The notes: generated by a model from the sequence alone, not told the origin. A stretch of DNA of 64,000 nt from Albibacterium sp963696875 (GCA_963696875.1 CAVOLQ010000004.1:1-64000), one strand, 5' to 3'. Positions 13,460-22,527 are shown, numbered from the stretch's first letter. Numbers and translations are program-made.

Positions 13460-13467
13460 CAAAACTA
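13460..13467 (-). promoter_or_regulatory. Possible -7 box for the DUF47-pit operon
   Basis: TAGTTTTG on the minus strand fits TAnnTTTG and lies 20 bases before the DUF47 start. No clear TTTG is found 19 bases further upstream, so support is weak. Confidence 0.3.
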
Positions 13468-13554
13468 TGAACTCAATGTTAAATTAATGTTAAGTTTTTG
13501 TAAACAGGGGAACTTAAACCATAACCAATTGACCATCAACAATATCAAAACTAT

Positions 13555-14580
13555 TTATTTTTTTTCTAATGTAAAAGCAAATGTAGAGCCGACATCTTCA
13601 GTGCTTCTTACCGTAATGGTTTGTTGGTGAGATTCAAGAATGTGTTTGACGATTGCTAGTCCTAAGCCTGAACCTCCTACGCTCCTTGATCTGCTTTTAT
13701 CGGTTCTAAAAAAGCGTTCAAAAAGGCGCGGAATATATTTCTCTTCGATCCCTATACCGTTATCTGTTACTTCAATTAAAATTTGGTTGTGCAATTCATA
13801 CAGCTTGATCAATGTTTGTCCATTTTCTTTACCGTATTTGAAAGAGTTACTTATAAGGTTGACAAATACCTGTCTGATTTTTTCCCGATCTGCAAAAACC
13901 ATAAAATGTTGGTTGTACTTATCTTTGAAAACCATTTCTATTTTACTCATTTTTGCTTTGATTTCCATTGATTCAATCACCTCCAATATCAGAACTGACA
14001 AATCAAATCGCTGAAAATTCATTTCGATATCGCCACGTTCCAACTTTGATATCTCATCTAAATCTTTAACTAGATAGCTTAGTCGATCCAGATTTTTAAC
14101 AGCTTTATTTAGGAAGTTTTTCGCTAATTCTGGATCCTCAATCATCATCCCATCCTGCAAGGCTTCTAGGTATCCACTTATTGCAAAGAGTGGTGTTTTG
14201 AATTCATGCGAAACGTTATTCAAGAACTCTCTTCTAAATTTCTCTTGATCTTTTAAGGCTTCAATTTCGAGCTTTTTGTCAATAGCCCATTGTCTTACTT
14301 CTTCTTGAACGTCATTAATGGGGTCGTTGCTTGTATGTCCATCAAGAGCGACTTTTAAATCCTCCCCTAATTTTAAACGGTGGATAAGTTTGTATATTAT
14401 TTTGATCTTACTATAAACGTAGCGTTCTATTAAATAATAAAACAACAAGAAACTGAGTGCAAATGAAATGAACAGACTTAGTACGGCGGAAATCCAACTA
14501 TTTTGGAAAAAATAAACTAAGAGGGCAATTGCAATGGAAACTATAAGAGCATTTAAAGAAATTAAGTATCTAAATTTCAT
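13555..14580 (-). CDS. Membrane sensor histidine kinase, PhoR-like
   Basis: A 341-residue kinase with two adjacent membrane helices at residues 8-25 and 31-52 and almost no periplasmic loop, so it probably senses membrane or intracellular signals. The H box is NVSHEFKTPL with H125 as the phosphorylation site; the N box is NLISNSFKYG, G1 is DNGIGI, the F box is LFERFFRTDKSRSR and G2 is GGSGLGLAIV. The architecture is that of Bacteroidetes PhoR-like kinases, and its position upstream of DUF47-pit on the same strand supports a phosphate link. No response regulator gene is adjacent, which is unusual for this type. Function as a kinase is secure; the signal is inferred. Confidence 0.9.
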   Translation of the reverse strand: MKFRYLISLNALIVSIAIALLVYFFQNSWISAVLSLFISFALSFLLFYYLIERYVYSKIKIIYKLIHRLKLGEDLKVALDGHTSNDPINDVQEEVRQWAIDKKLEIEALKDQEKFRREFLNNVSHEFKTPLFAISGYLEALQDGMMIEDPELAKNFLNKAVKNLDRLSYLVKDLDEISKLERGDIEMNFQRFDLSVLILEVIESMEIKAKMSKIEMVFKDKYNQHFMVFADREKIRQVFVNLISNSFKYGKENGQTLIKLYELHNQILIEVTDNGIGIEEKYIPRLFERFFRTDKSRSRSVGGSGLGLAIVKHILESHQQTITVRSTEDVGSTFAFTLEKK

Positions 14581-14605
14581 CAGAATAAATTGTTTTTTAA
14601 CTGCG

Positions 14606-14722
14606 ATGAAGCTATCATGAGAACTTATTTCTCACTAATTGATTTATTTTAGCTGTGTTCAAAAGATCACTTCGTTAAGTTCATCTCGGTTTGTGAGTTC
14701 CTGCAGCTCATGATGGTTTCAT
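14606..14722. repeat. Intercistronic palindromic element, copy A
   Basis: Ends ATGAAGCTATCATGAG (14606-14621) and CTCATGATGGTTTCAT (14707-14722) are complementary at 14 of 16 positions. The inner right part from 14680 (TTCATCTCGGTTTGTGAGT) matches copy C closely. It lies 29 bases after the psd stop and 25 bases before the kinase start. Copies B and C are at 33371 and 52224. Confidence 0.75.
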
Positions 14723-14751
14723 GTTGACTCTCTCTTTTGATTATTATTAGA

Positions 14752-15417
14752 TCAGGATTTCTTGAATTCCGCTATGGTGCTGATTCCTCCGTGCACCTTA
14801 TCCCCTAAGTTAACATTTATTTTGGTCCCCAAAGGAAAGAAAATGTCAACTCGGGAGCCGAATTTTATAAATCCGAACTCTTCTCCTTGTTCGACTTGCT
14901 TTCCTTCTTCCACGTACCAAACAATACGTCGCGCAAGAGCACCTGCAATTTGCCGAAACAGAAGTTCAACACCATTTTTTCCCTCGACAACGACAGTTGT
15001 TCTTTCATTTTCTGTAGAAGATTTCGGATTCCAAGCCACTAAGTATTTTCCAGGATGGTATTTAAAATATTTTACAACCCCACCAATTGGATTGCGGTTA
15101 ATATGCACATTTGTTGGTGACATGAAGATGGAAACCTGGATACGCTTATCTTTAAAATATTCCGTTTCCGTCGTTTCTTCAATTACGACAACCTTTCCAT
15201 CGGCAGGGCTTAGAACCCGTGTAATATCTTTTGAAATTTTAATCGCAGGACTGCGGAAAAACTGTAAAATAATTATAAACAAGAAAAACGAAAAGAGATA
15301 AACCAACCAAGCCAGAATTTGATTGCCCGGGGCAAACCATTGAACTAGCACGTTAATAACTGCTATAAACAAAATACAAATGGCAAGGGATGTATACCCT
15401 TCTTTATGAAACGTCAT
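14752..15417 (-). CDS. psd: Phosphatidylserine decarboxylase, short form
   Basis: A 221-residue pyruvoyl enzyme that makes phosphatidylethanolamine from phosphatidylserine at the inner membrane. Two membrane helices lie at about residues 10-52. Family motifs are SPADGKV, the MSPTNVHINRNPIGG block and FGSRVDIFFP; in short-form enzymes the chain cuts itself between Gly187 and Ser188 of this FGSR motif, leaving the serine as the pyruvoyl group. The sequence ends GGISTIAEF. It follows hpt by 53 bases on the same strand and is followed by the palindromic element. A TATCTTTG box in the gap may give it its own promoter. Confidence 0.95.
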   Translation of the reverse strand: MTFHKEGYTSLAICILFIAVINVLVQWFAPGNQILAWLVYLFSFFLFIIILQFFRSPAIKISKDITRVLSPADGKVVVIEETTETEYFKDKRIQVSIFMSPTNVHINRNPIGGVVKYFKYHPGKYLVAWNPKSSTENERTTVVVEGKNGVELLFRQIAGALARRIVWYVEEGKQVEQGEEFGFIKFGSRVDIFFPLGTKINVNLGDKVHGGISTIAEFKKS

Positions 15418-15434
15418 TTTTTAAAAATTTTCGA

Positions 15435-15442
15435 CAAAGATA
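15435..15442 (-). promoter_or_regulatory. Possible -7 box for psd
   Basis: TATCTTTG on the minus strand matches TAnnTTTG exactly and lies 17 bases before the psd start. The -33 element is not evident, so this could be chance in an AT-rich gap. Confidence 0.4.
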
Positions 15443-15470
15443 ATAATCTGTTCTAGTATTAAGGCTTCCT

Positions 15471-16004
15471 TTAGCAAGCTTTGTATACATCCTTTAAGTT
15501 TCTTCCTAATCCGTTATAATCTAAGCCGTAGCCTACCACAAAATCATCGGGGATTTCAAAACCAATATATGCAATCTCATCCAAAGCATAGCGCATTTTT
15601 CCAGGTTTAAACAAGAGAGTACTCACTGCTACAGATGCTGGTTCTTGTTTTCTGATTTCCTTTAATAAGTAATTCAATGTTTCTCCGGTATCCACAATAT
15701 CTTCTACAAGGATAACATTTCTGTCTTTCAAATCCATATTCAAGCCAAAGATCTCCTTTATTTCACTCTTTTCCTCTCCATTATAGGACGCTATTTTAAC
15801 AAAACATACTTCTGCTGCTATGTCAATCTCCTTCATTAAATCTGCCAAAAACATAAAGCTTCCATTTAATACACCTATAAACACAGGCACAGTTTTAGCG
15901 TATACTACGTTTAGCTGAATAGCAATTAAGCGAATTCTTTTTTTTAGCTGATCATGTTCGAGCATTAACTCAAACTCCTTATTATCAATTTGAATTTTAC
16001 TCAT
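15471..16004 (-). CDS. hpt: Hypoxanthine phosphoribosyltransferase
   Basis: A 177-residue purine salvage enzyme that joins hypoxanthine or guanine to PRPP to give IMP or GMP in the cytoplasm. The PRPP-binding loop is VILVEDIVDTGETL near residues 96-109, with the acidic pair ED, and the hood region carries FVVGYGLDYNGLGRNL near the C-terminus, the usual hypoxanthine-guanine type pattern. Length is normal. It lies four bases after the stop of the glycosyltransferase gene on the same strand, so the two are probably cotranscribed, with psd downstream. Confidence 0.95.
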   Translation of the reverse strand: MSKIQIDNKEFELMLEHDQLKKRIRLIAIQLNVVYAKTVPVFIGVLNGSFMFLADLMKEIDIAAEVCFVKIASYNGEEKSEIKEIFGLNMDLKDRNVILVEDIVDTGETLNYLLKEIRKQEPASVAVSTLLFKPGKMRYALDEIAYIGFEIPDDFVVGYGLDYNGLGRNLKDVYKAC

Positions 16005-16008
16005 CTTT

Positions 16009-18057
16009 CTAGTCTATTTTCTCTATAACCAAATCTTGCAGCATCCTTTTAACGTTTTCTATCTCTTCTTCAAGGGAATCGGTTTCGTCCACCGTTTGTG
16101 TAGAATCTATTACTGGTGCTTTTGGCCTTAAGGCTTCTCTTACCTCCACAGAATAGAAGCCGTAGGATCGGGTAGAATCTGCTTGAGCATATCCTTTTCG
16201 CGCCATTAAATTCCCTATCAAACTGAAGTAGCCAGCCATATAAGGTTTTAAATGTCCGGTATAGTCAATCCTGGACAGACTGATTTTTGGTCTTGGAATG
16301 ATGCTGGCTAAAAAGATACTTTCTCCTAAAGTAAGCTCAGAGGGTTGCTTTAGGAAATAATAATGAGCTGCCTCCTTTGCACCGTATATATTTCTCCCCC
16401 ATTCTATTATATTTAAATATACCTCAAACATTCTGTCTTTCGAAACAATGTTATTATGTTCAATAAGCCATACAATCAACATTTCCTCCACTTTTCTAGC
16501 CAGGGTCTTTTCCCTATCAAGGTAAACATTCTTCACCAGTTGCATAGAGATCGTGCTACCTCCTCTTTTAAATGCCTTTTCTTTGATATTAGTGACGATG
16601 GACGCTCGGATTGCGTCAATTGAAAACCCTTCGTGGTAAAAGAACAAGTTATCTTCTGATGTTAATATCGCATTTTTTAAATATGGAGAAACTTGGTTCA
16701 GAGGGACAAAATCGGGGTTGCTTGGGCCTATTATGATTGACCTTTGTGCTTTTCCATCTTCATGAGGAATGTAAACAAATGAGGAATTGATTTTAGACAG
16801 GTCTGTTTTTCCCCAAGCATTAATTTTGAATTGCGGAGCCGTCAACGAAGATTCCAGCATTACACTATCGGGAAGCATCATATCGAAAAAAAAGTCAAGC
16901 TTGTAGTTCATTTTTCCTGACACTTTAATCCCTTCAAGTGAGGTAAATAATCCTCTAGGGAACGAATCAAATGCATCTTGGGCTAGGATCTCATTCGTAT
17001 GCAAGCCTAAAGCGTATGTTTTATAAGGTCCGAACGTAATTTTAGCATAAGGGGAAACTACAAGCTTTGCTATTCTCATCTCCGAGCTTGGATCTAAGGC
17101 TATAAAGTCTTTCCCTATACTAACTTCAGTATCTAAAAATCCATGAGGCAGGATTACATCATTTGAAGCAATACGCCAATGATTCAGCAATAAATTGCTG
17201 ACTTTCCAGGTTCCACTCATTAAAAGTTCGTCCTTATTTTTCCATTGCACTTTTTCCAGGCTGGTTTCAATCGTGTCAAAAGTAAGCTTCAGCTTATATT
17301 TATCTTCAACTAATGGGATTTCAACTTTTGTACCTTCTGCAAAAAGCTTTAGGTGAAGTCTTTTTTGACCTGGATTGAGGGTACCTACTAGGTGCCAAGT
17401 TGCCTCATTATCATTTACTAGAATAGTAGATTGCAACTTTCCACTAATTATATCCGCTTGAGGCACACTAACCTTCTGAAATAAGCTATCCTCCCGATAA
17501 CTCATCTCCAAATTCCTCAACTCCATATTATCAGGAATTTTATAGATAATGGAATTGATCATTCGATCTGCCAGTTGCGCTAGGTTCACGGGTTCTTTCT
17601 TCGCAAGACTGTCTACTACCTTTTCTTCCTTCTTCTTAAATATAAAGTCATAATTGCTAATGCTGTCTTTTTTAATCAACGTTAAAGACGCATCTATTAT
17701 ATTAATTCGGTGGATTTTCACAGTCCTTGATAATAGAGGAATAAGCTTCACACTAACTTCCAAATGCTTCACGCCAACCAGCTGATCTCCATTCCCCTCA
17801 GGTACTATTTGTATATCGTCAAGCACTACCGATCTAAGACCAGAGAAAGCAGCATTTCCAATCTTAAGATCGAGATTATATTCTTTTTTCGCTTTCATCT
17901 TAGCCTTTGCAATAGCTTCTGCTAAGATGGCTTCTCTTTTTTGGAAAACGTAAAGTCCAAAAATGAGAAATACCAAAATTAATGCCCCTAGAACTAATAA
18001 TCCAATCTTTATATAAGCTTTAGGGATTTGGTTGTAATATGTTTTTAAATTAATCAA
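16009..18057 (-). CDS. Monofunctional peptidoglycan glycosyltransferase (GT51) with long N-terminal AsmA-like region
   Basis: A 682-residue protein that should polymerise lipid II into glycan strands outside the inner membrane. One membrane helix lies at residues 17-37. The GT51 domain is at about 455-620: SEDNLFFYHEG holds the catalytic Glu468, RGGSTISMQLVKNVYL is the second motif, and RKVEEMLIVWLIE plus NIIEWGRNIYGAKEAAHYYF follow. There is no transpeptidase domain. Residues 60-440 are beta-rich and loosely resemble AsmA-type regions, far longer than the N-terminus of MtgA. The start is a TTG: an in-frame stop lies five codons upstream and no nearby ATG keeps the membrane helix. It is the first gene of a unit with hpt and psd. 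Confidence 0.88.
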   Translation of the reverse strand: MINLKTYYNQIPKAYIKIGLLVLGALILVFLIFGLYVFQKREAILAEAIAKAKMKAKKEYNLDLKIGNAAFSGLRSVVLDDIQIVPEGNGDQLVGVKHLEVSVKLIPLLSRTVKIHRINIIDASLTLIKKDSISNYDFIFKKKEEKVVDSLAKKEPVNLAQLADRMINSIIYKIPDNMELRNLEMSYREDSLFQKVSVPQADIISGKLQSTILVNDNEATWHLVGTLNPGQKRLHLKLFAEGTKVEIPLVEDKYKLKLTFDTIETSLEKVQWKNKDELLMSGTWKVSNLLLNHWRIASNDVILPHGFLDTEVSIGKDFIALDPSSEMRIAKLVVSPYAKITFGPYKTYALGLHTNEILAQDAFDSFPRGLFTSLEGIKVSGKMNYKLDFFFDMMLPDSVMLESSLTAPQFKINAWGKTDLSKINSSFVYIPHEDGKAQRSIIIGPSNPDFVPLNQVSPYLKNAILTSEDNLFFYHEGFSIDAIRASIVTNIKEKAFKRGGSTISMQLVKNVYLDREKTLARKVEEMLIVWLIEHNNIVSKDRMFEVYLNIIEWGRNIYGAKEAAHYYFLKQPSELTLGESIFLASIIPRPKISLSRIDYTGHLKPYMAGYFSLIGNLMARKGYAQADSTRSYGFYSVEVREALRPKAPVIDSTQTVDETDSLEEEIENVKRMLQDLVIEKID

Positions 18058-18191
18058 AGTTAATTTCGGTCAGTTTTGTTATTTAATTGTAGAATAGCTG
18101 GGTAAATATCGGTAAAGATACCCATTCCTCCTTATTGTGTTTGAGATTCCTTAAATTTGTCTCTACTATTCATAACGGAATTTTACGAAAA

Positions 18192-19274
18192 ATGATTACT
18201 AAAGAAGAAGTATTAAAAGCATTAAGTTTTGTTGAAGATCCAGATTTCAAAAAAGACCTGGTTACGCTCAACATGATTAAAGATATAGAAATAACCGAAG
18301 ATAGCCTAAGCTTTAGCGTTGAGCTCACCACACCTGCTTGTCCGATGAAAGACCATTTGGAAAATGCATGTCGCAACGCCATTACCCATTTCGTATCTAA
18401 GGATATCCAGGTAAATATCAATATGACATCTCGAGTTATTGCGCCGAAGAATGCACAGCTTCCAAATATTAAGCATATCATATTAGTATCGTCTGGTAAA
18501 GGTGGTGTAGGAAAATCTACGGTCGCCAGTAATTTGGCTTTAGCTTTAAGTATGCAGGGTGCAAAGACTGGTCTTTTAGATGCAGATATTTATGGCCCCT
18601 CGCTTCCAATTATGTTTGGTCTAGAGGGTGCGAAACCAAAGACCAAAACCATTGATGGAAAAGCGAAAATAGAACCCATAGAAAAATGGGGGTTGAAATT
18701 GCTGTCTATAGGCTTTTTTACAGATCCTAATCAGCCTGTGCCTTGGCGTGGTCCAATGGCAAGTACGGCGGTGAAGCAACTTTTCAACGACGCAGATTGG
18801 GGAGAGCTAGACTATTTAATTGTAGACCTTCCGCCTGGAACCGGAGATATCCATATCACAATTGCACAAGGCTATTCAATTTCTGGTGCTTTGGTTGTTA
18901 CCACTCCACAGAATGTAGCGGTGGCTGATGCCAGCAAAGGTATGGCGATGTTCCTAATGGAATCTATCAATATTCCTATCTTAGGTATTGTTGAAAACAT
19001 GGCTTATTTCACTCCAGCTGAGCTTCCTGAGAACAAATATTATATTTTTGGAAAAGGCGGTGGCGAATACCTTTCGCAACGCTTTGAAGTACCTTTTTTA
19101 GGAGAGATTCCCTTGGTGAAAAGCATCAGCGACGCAGGTGATAACGGCATGCCGGCAGTTTTGGACGAAGAATCTCCTATTGCGAAAGCATTCATGGAAA
19201 TTTCAGGAAAAGTAGCACAGCAACTCTCTATTATTAATGAGCATTCGATTAAGGTCGAACAAACTAGTCTATAA
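18192..19274 (+). CDS. apbC: Mrp/ApbC-family Fe-S carrier P-loop ATPase
   Basis: About 360 residues. The N-terminal domain (1-90, with ELTTPACPMKDHLE) is the MIP18/DUF59 type; the rest is a deviant-Walker ATPase with SSGKGGVGKSTVASNLA, DADIYGPSLP, PWRGPM and DLPPGTGD. Such proteins bind and pass on iron-sulfur clusters in the cytoplasm. The CPxC pair usual near the end of bacterial Mrp is absent: ENMAYFTPAELPENKYY stands where the cysteines would be. The ATG at 18192 is preferred because homology begins there; an in-frame ATG at 18135 would add 19 non-conserved residues and overlaps a TAAATTTG promoter-like box. The nifU-like gene follows by 36 bases. Confidence 0.92.
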   Translation: MITKEEVLKALSFVEDPDFKKDLVTLNMIKDIEITEDSLSFSVELTTPACPMKDHLENACRNAITHFVSKDIQVNINMTSRVIAPKNAQLPNIKHIILVSSGKGGVGKSTVASNLALALSMQGAKTGLLDADIYGPSLPIMFGLEGAKPKTKTIDGKAKIEPIEKWGLKLLSIGFFTDPNQPVPWRGPMASTAVKQLFNDADWGELDYLIVDLPPGTGDIHITIAQGYSISGALVVTTPQNVAVADASKGMAMFLMESINIPILGIVENMAYFTPAELPENKYYIFGKGGGEYLSQRFEVPFLGEIPLVKSISDAGDNGMPAVLDEESPIAKAFMEISGKVAQQLSIINEHSIKVEQTSL

Positions 19275-19310
19275 ATAATTTTTGTATCTTTACAATAAGA
19301 ATTTAATGTT

Positions 19311-19586
19311 ATGAATTTAAAGGAAAAGGTTGAAACAGCATTGGAATCCATGCGGCCATTTTTGGAGGCTGATGGAGGAAATGTTATAATTGAAGAAATT
19401 ACGGAAGGCAACGTAGTACGTTTAAGATTATTAGGAGCTTGCGCTTCTTGTGCAATGAGCATTATGACTTTTAAAGCGGGTTTAGAACAAGCGATTTTAA
19501 AAGCAGTGCCTGAAGTATCTGCTGTCGAGGCCCTTAATCTGACGGATATGAATGATCTAAATGCTACAATGCCCAAGTCTGTATAA
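19311..19586 (+). CDS. NifU-domain Fe-S scaffold protein
   Basis: A 91-residue protein consisting only of the NifU C-terminal domain. The hallmark CxxC is CASC (C44 and C47) after VRLRLLGAC, and the usual FLEADGGNV opening is present. These small proteins hold a cluster between two subunits and hand it to target proteins. It sits directly downstream of the Mrp-type carrier on the same strand, a common pairing, which supports a shared role in cytoplasmic Fe-S assembly. The short secreted-protein gene follows after 12 bases. Confidence 0.93.
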   Translation: MNLKEKVETALESMRPFLEADGGNVIIEEITEGNVVRLRLLGACASCAMSIMTFKAGLEQAILKAVPEVSAVEALNLTDMNDLNATMPKSV

Positions 19587-19598
19587 TATATTTTTGAG

Positions 19599-20240
19599 AT
19601 GAACGTTCGCATTAGTTTTTTGGTAGTTCTTTTTCTCTTGTCGCTTTTTGGTCAAGCTAAGGCGCAGGAGGGAAAGATAATACAGTTTACTGGAATCATA
19701 ACCGACATTGATTCGCAGCATCCAGTACCTTATGTTTCTATTGTGAATCTTTCCTATAAAAATCAATTCTTCACTGCCAATCACCAAGGTTTTTTTTCAT
19801 TTGTAGCTCATGAGGGTGATACTATTCAACTGAGCTCTGTTGGCTATCGAACTGCACAGGTAATTATCCCGAAAACAACCGAGGATAAATATACGGCACT
19901 CATAAAAATGACACCTGATGTAATTAGTTTACCCGCAGTTCATTTGTTACCTTGGGCCAGTGTAGAAGAATTTAATATTGCTTTTATGAATTTGAATGTC
20001 GCTTCTGATGACGTATTGTTAGCCAAACAAAACCTGTCTAGACAAAGTTTATTAGAAATGTCCAGAACAATCCCAATGAGTGCGGAAGAAATGCAATCCT
20101 TCAATAGCAATCAAGCCCATATCAGCCTCACGAATAGAAATATAAATCAACGTGCCAATAACCCTCTATTAAATCCCTTCGCTTGGGGGCAATTTATTAA
20201 CCAAATTAGACAGGGGAACGAAAGTCGGAAGAAATACTAA
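19599..20240 (+). CDS. Secreted protein with carboxypeptidase-regulatory-like domain
   Basis: A 213-residue protein with a clear signal peptide (residues 1-22, ending QAKAQ). Residues 27-110 follow the CarboxypepD_reg pattern seen at the start of TonB receptors: FTGIITDIDSQHPVPYVSIVNLS, then GFFSFVAHEGDTIQLSSVGYRT. The remaining 100 residues are not recognised. No barrel follows, so it is a free-standing domain protein of the kind common in Bacteroidetes envelopes; its role is unknown. Although it follows nifU by 12 bases, the products are unlikely to work together. It converges with the nitroreductase gene, stops six bases apart, with no terminator between. Confidence 0.75.
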   Translation: MNVRISFLVVLFLLSLFGQAKAQEGKIIQFTGIITDIDSQHPVPYVSIVNLSYKNQFFTANHQGFFSFVAHEGDTIQLSSVGYRTAQVIIPKTTEDKYTALIKMTPDVISLPAVHLLPWASVEEFNIAFMNLNVASDDVLLAKQNLSRQSLLEMSRTIPMSAEEMQSFNSNQAHISLTNRNINQRANNPLLNPFAWGQFINQIRQGNESRKKY

Positions 20241-20246
20241 TGGCTT

Positions 20247-20819
20247 TTATTCCTCTATCCAAGTAATTTTTTCTTCAATTGGGGTTCGGTTTCCTAATTC
20301 TGTTTTTTCATGATGATAACCCATATAGAACAATCCAATACATTTCTCATTTTCTTTAAGCTCCAAAAAAGCATTCAAGTTATGAATTAGGGCTGGCGTA
20401 CTCCAATAAGCACCGATACCCATTGCAGACGCTGCCAACCAGATATTTTGTACGGAGCAAGCTACTGAAGCGAGTTCTTCCCATTCTGGCACTTTACCAC
20501 TTACCTGCATGCAAATTGCTAAAACTGCTCCAGATTGCATTACTTTTTCACGGATAGAGTCGCTTTTTTTCTGTAAGAAAGATTCCGTAGGCGTGATTTC
20601 TTTGTATTCACTTACCATTTCATCCGCCAAACGCTTCAAGCCTGCACCTTTAAAAATTTTAAAACGCCAAGGTTCTGTCAGCTTATGAGTAGGTGCTTGA
20701 TTTGCACATTCTAAAAGGCGTAATAATACTTCATTTTCAATTGGCTCTTGAAGATAACTTTTAGGAAAAATGCTTCTTCTATTTTTGATTACATCTTGAA
20801 TAATTTCCGATTTTGACAT
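20247..20819 (-). CDS. Nitroreductase-family flavoprotein
   Basis: A 190-residue flavin-dependent oxidoreductase of the nitroreductase fold, a cytoplasmic homodimer using NAD(P)H. Recognisable parts are the N-terminal NRRSIFPKSYL (FMN phosphate binding), ANQAPTHKLTEPWRF, the helix VACSVQNIWLAASAMGIGAYWSTPAL and the closing GLFYMGYHHEK. The short length and the WRF motif place it near the YdjA-like single-domain group. The natural substrate of such enzymes is rarely known. It is a single gene, separated from gltX upstream by a repeat-rich gap. Confidence 0.88.
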   Translation of the reverse strand: MSKSEIIQDVIKNRRSIFPKSYLQEPIENEVLLRLLECANQAPTHKLTEPWRFKIFKGAGLKRLADEMVSEYKEITPTESFLQKKSDSIREKVMQSGAVLAICMQVSGKVPEWEELASVACSVQNIWLAASAMGIGAYWSTPALIHNLNAFLELKENEKCIGLFYMGYHHEKTELGNRTPIEEKITWIEE

Positions 20820-20993
20820 TGTAACAGGTATTAGGTTATAGATAATAGGTATTAGGTATTAGTACTGAGTGCGAGCTCATAGGCAGTAGATGTGAGGCAA
20901 TAGTTATTAGGATGCTGGATGACATTAGCCATTAAAGGCGAAAAACCTAATAAGCCGGACACCTGTAACCCAATATCTGTTACCTAATAGCTA
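20820..20993. repeat. Degenerate short-unit intergenic tract
   Basis: The gap between gltX and the nitroreductase gene is filled with loosely repeated units such as TAGGTATTAGGTATTAG and, on the right, CCTAATAAGCC...ACCTAATAGCTATTAGCTAATAGC. The string ACCTAATAGCTAT recurs at 5478-5530. No hairpin terminator or open frame is seen. Confidence 0.5.
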
Positions 20994-22523
20994 TTAGCTA
21001 ATAGCTGTCACTTCCGCTAAGCCTATTTTTATCCGTTCAATGCTTTCTTCTCTTCCTAACGCTGCGGCAATATCAAAAACATGGGGACCAAACTTTCCGC
21101 CAACCAACATTATCCGAAGAGGCAGCATCAATTCCCCTGCTTTCATTCCGCTAGCTTCAATTGCCAATTTGTAAAAGACTTCCAAATTCTCTGCGCTCCA
21201 AGGTTGATAGCCTTTAAGCTGCTCTATTACATTGATAAAAAAGTTGGTTTTATCTTCATTCCATTTCGATTTAATAGATGCAATATCATACTGTTCGGGT
21301 TTTTTAAAGAAGAAATAACTATGTTCCCAAAATTCTTCTATATAAGTTAAGCGCTCTTTCACTAAGTTGATTATTTTAATCAAATGGTGGTGGTCTGAAT
21401 TATATATTCCATGATTTGCTAATATCGGACTAACATGAGAAATTAACTCTTCAGCAGACATCCTTTTAATCCATTCATGGTTAAACCATTTTGCCTTCTC
21501 AAAATCGAACTTTGCTCCTGCTTTACTCACTCTATCAAGTGAAAAGGCTTTTATTAATTCTTCCTTTGAAAATATCTCTTTCTCGGTACCATCATTCCAA
21601 CCAAAAAGCGCTAACATATTAATGAAAGCCTCTGGCAAGAATCCCATTTCCCGAAAGCCTTTAATTAACTCGGCACTCGCTGTATCTTTCCAATTCATTG
21701 CAAAGACTGGGAAGCCCAATCGTTCACCATCTCTTTTACTTAGCTTCCCATTTCCGTCTGGTTTCAGAATCAAAGGCAAATGTACCCACTCAGGAACATC
21801 TGACGACCAACCTAAATATTCCCAAAGTAATACATGAATAGGTGCTGATGGTAACCATTCCTCGCCTCGGAAAACATGGCTGATCTTCATTTTATAATCG
21901 TCCACCACCACGGCTAAGTGATAAGTAGGCATCCCATCTGCTTTTAACAAAACCTTGTCATCCACTAGCGAAGTTTCAAAACTCACCGTCCCCCGGATCA
22001 TATCATGCAAACTAATATGCTGATCAGGAATGACTTTCAGACGAATCACATGTGGAACATTTTCGGCAAGTAAAGCGCCTACTTCTTGTTCCGTTAAGGA
22101 AAGGGAGTTTTTCAATCCCAATCTATTCTCATGGTTATATTTAAAATTAGGTGTTAGGTCCCTTTGCATTTGAAGCTCTTCAGGCGTATCAAATGCGTAA
22201 TAAGCGTATCCTTTCTCTACCAATTGCTCCGCATATTGCCTATAAGATTCTTTTCGTTCGCTTTGACGGTATGGTCCGTAGTCTCCTCCTTTAGAGGGAC
22301 TTTCGTCAGGTTCAATTCCACACCAAGCCAAACAATTATTGATATAATCCTCAGCACCCTCTACAAAGCGATTTTGATCTGTGTCTTCAATTCTTAAAAT
22401 AAAGGTTCCCTTATTTTTTTTCGCAAATAAATAATTGAAGAGCGCAGTACGAACTCCTCCTAAATGCAATCCTCCCGTTGGACTAGGTGCAAACCTTACG
22501 CGCACATTTTTTTCATTGGCCAT
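20994..22523 (-). CDS. gltX: Glutamate--tRNA ligase
   Basis: About 509 residues, a class Ib aminoacyl-tRNA synthetase that charges tRNA-Glu (and possibly tRNA-Gln if a GatCAB system is present elsewhere). The HIGH-type motif is APSPTGGLHLGGVRTALF near residue 10 and the KMSKS loop is KLSKRDG. Length is normal. The start MANEKNVRVRF at 22523 is chosen because homology begins there; an ATG at 22625 would add 34 residues including much of the promoter. A TATCTTTG box ends only four bases upstream of this ATG, so the mRNA is probably leaderless or nearly so. Confidence 0.95.
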   Translation of the reverse strand: MANEKNVRVRFAPSPTGGLHLGGVRTALFNYLFAKKNKGTFILRIEDTDQNRFVEGAEDYINNCLAWCGIEPDESPSKGGDYGPYRQSERKESYRQYAEQLVEKGYAYYAFDTPEELQMQRDLTPNFKYNHENRLGLKNSLSLTEQEVGALLAENVPHVIRLKVIPDQHISLHDMIRGTVSFETSLVDDKVLLKADGMPTYHLAVVVDDYKMKISHVFRGEEWLPSAPIHVLLWEYLGWSSDVPEWVHLPLILKPDGNGKLSKRDGERLGFPVFAMNWKDTASAELIKGFREMGFLPEAFINMLALFGWNDGTEKEIFSKEELIKAFSLDRVSKAGAKFDFEKAKWFNHEWIKRMSAEELISHVSPILANHGIYNSDHHHLIKIINLVKERLTYIEEFWEHSYFFFKKPEQYDIASIKSKWNEDKTNFFINVIEQLKGYQPWSAENLEVFYKLAIEASGMKAGELMLPLRIMLVGGKFGPHVFDIAAALGREESIERIKIGLAEVTAIS

Positions 22524-22527
22524 GATG

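Noticed and set aside
13640..14014. 124-codon frame antisense to the histidine kinase
   Set aside because: It is the mirror of a conserved coding sequence and has no independent support.
14762..15301. 179-codon plus-strand frame
   Set aside because: It is antisense to psd, whose product is clearly recognised.
18055..18062. TAACTTTG on the minus strand as the glycosyltransferase promoter
   Set aside because: It overlaps the TTG start codon itself, so a transcript from it would lack the start.
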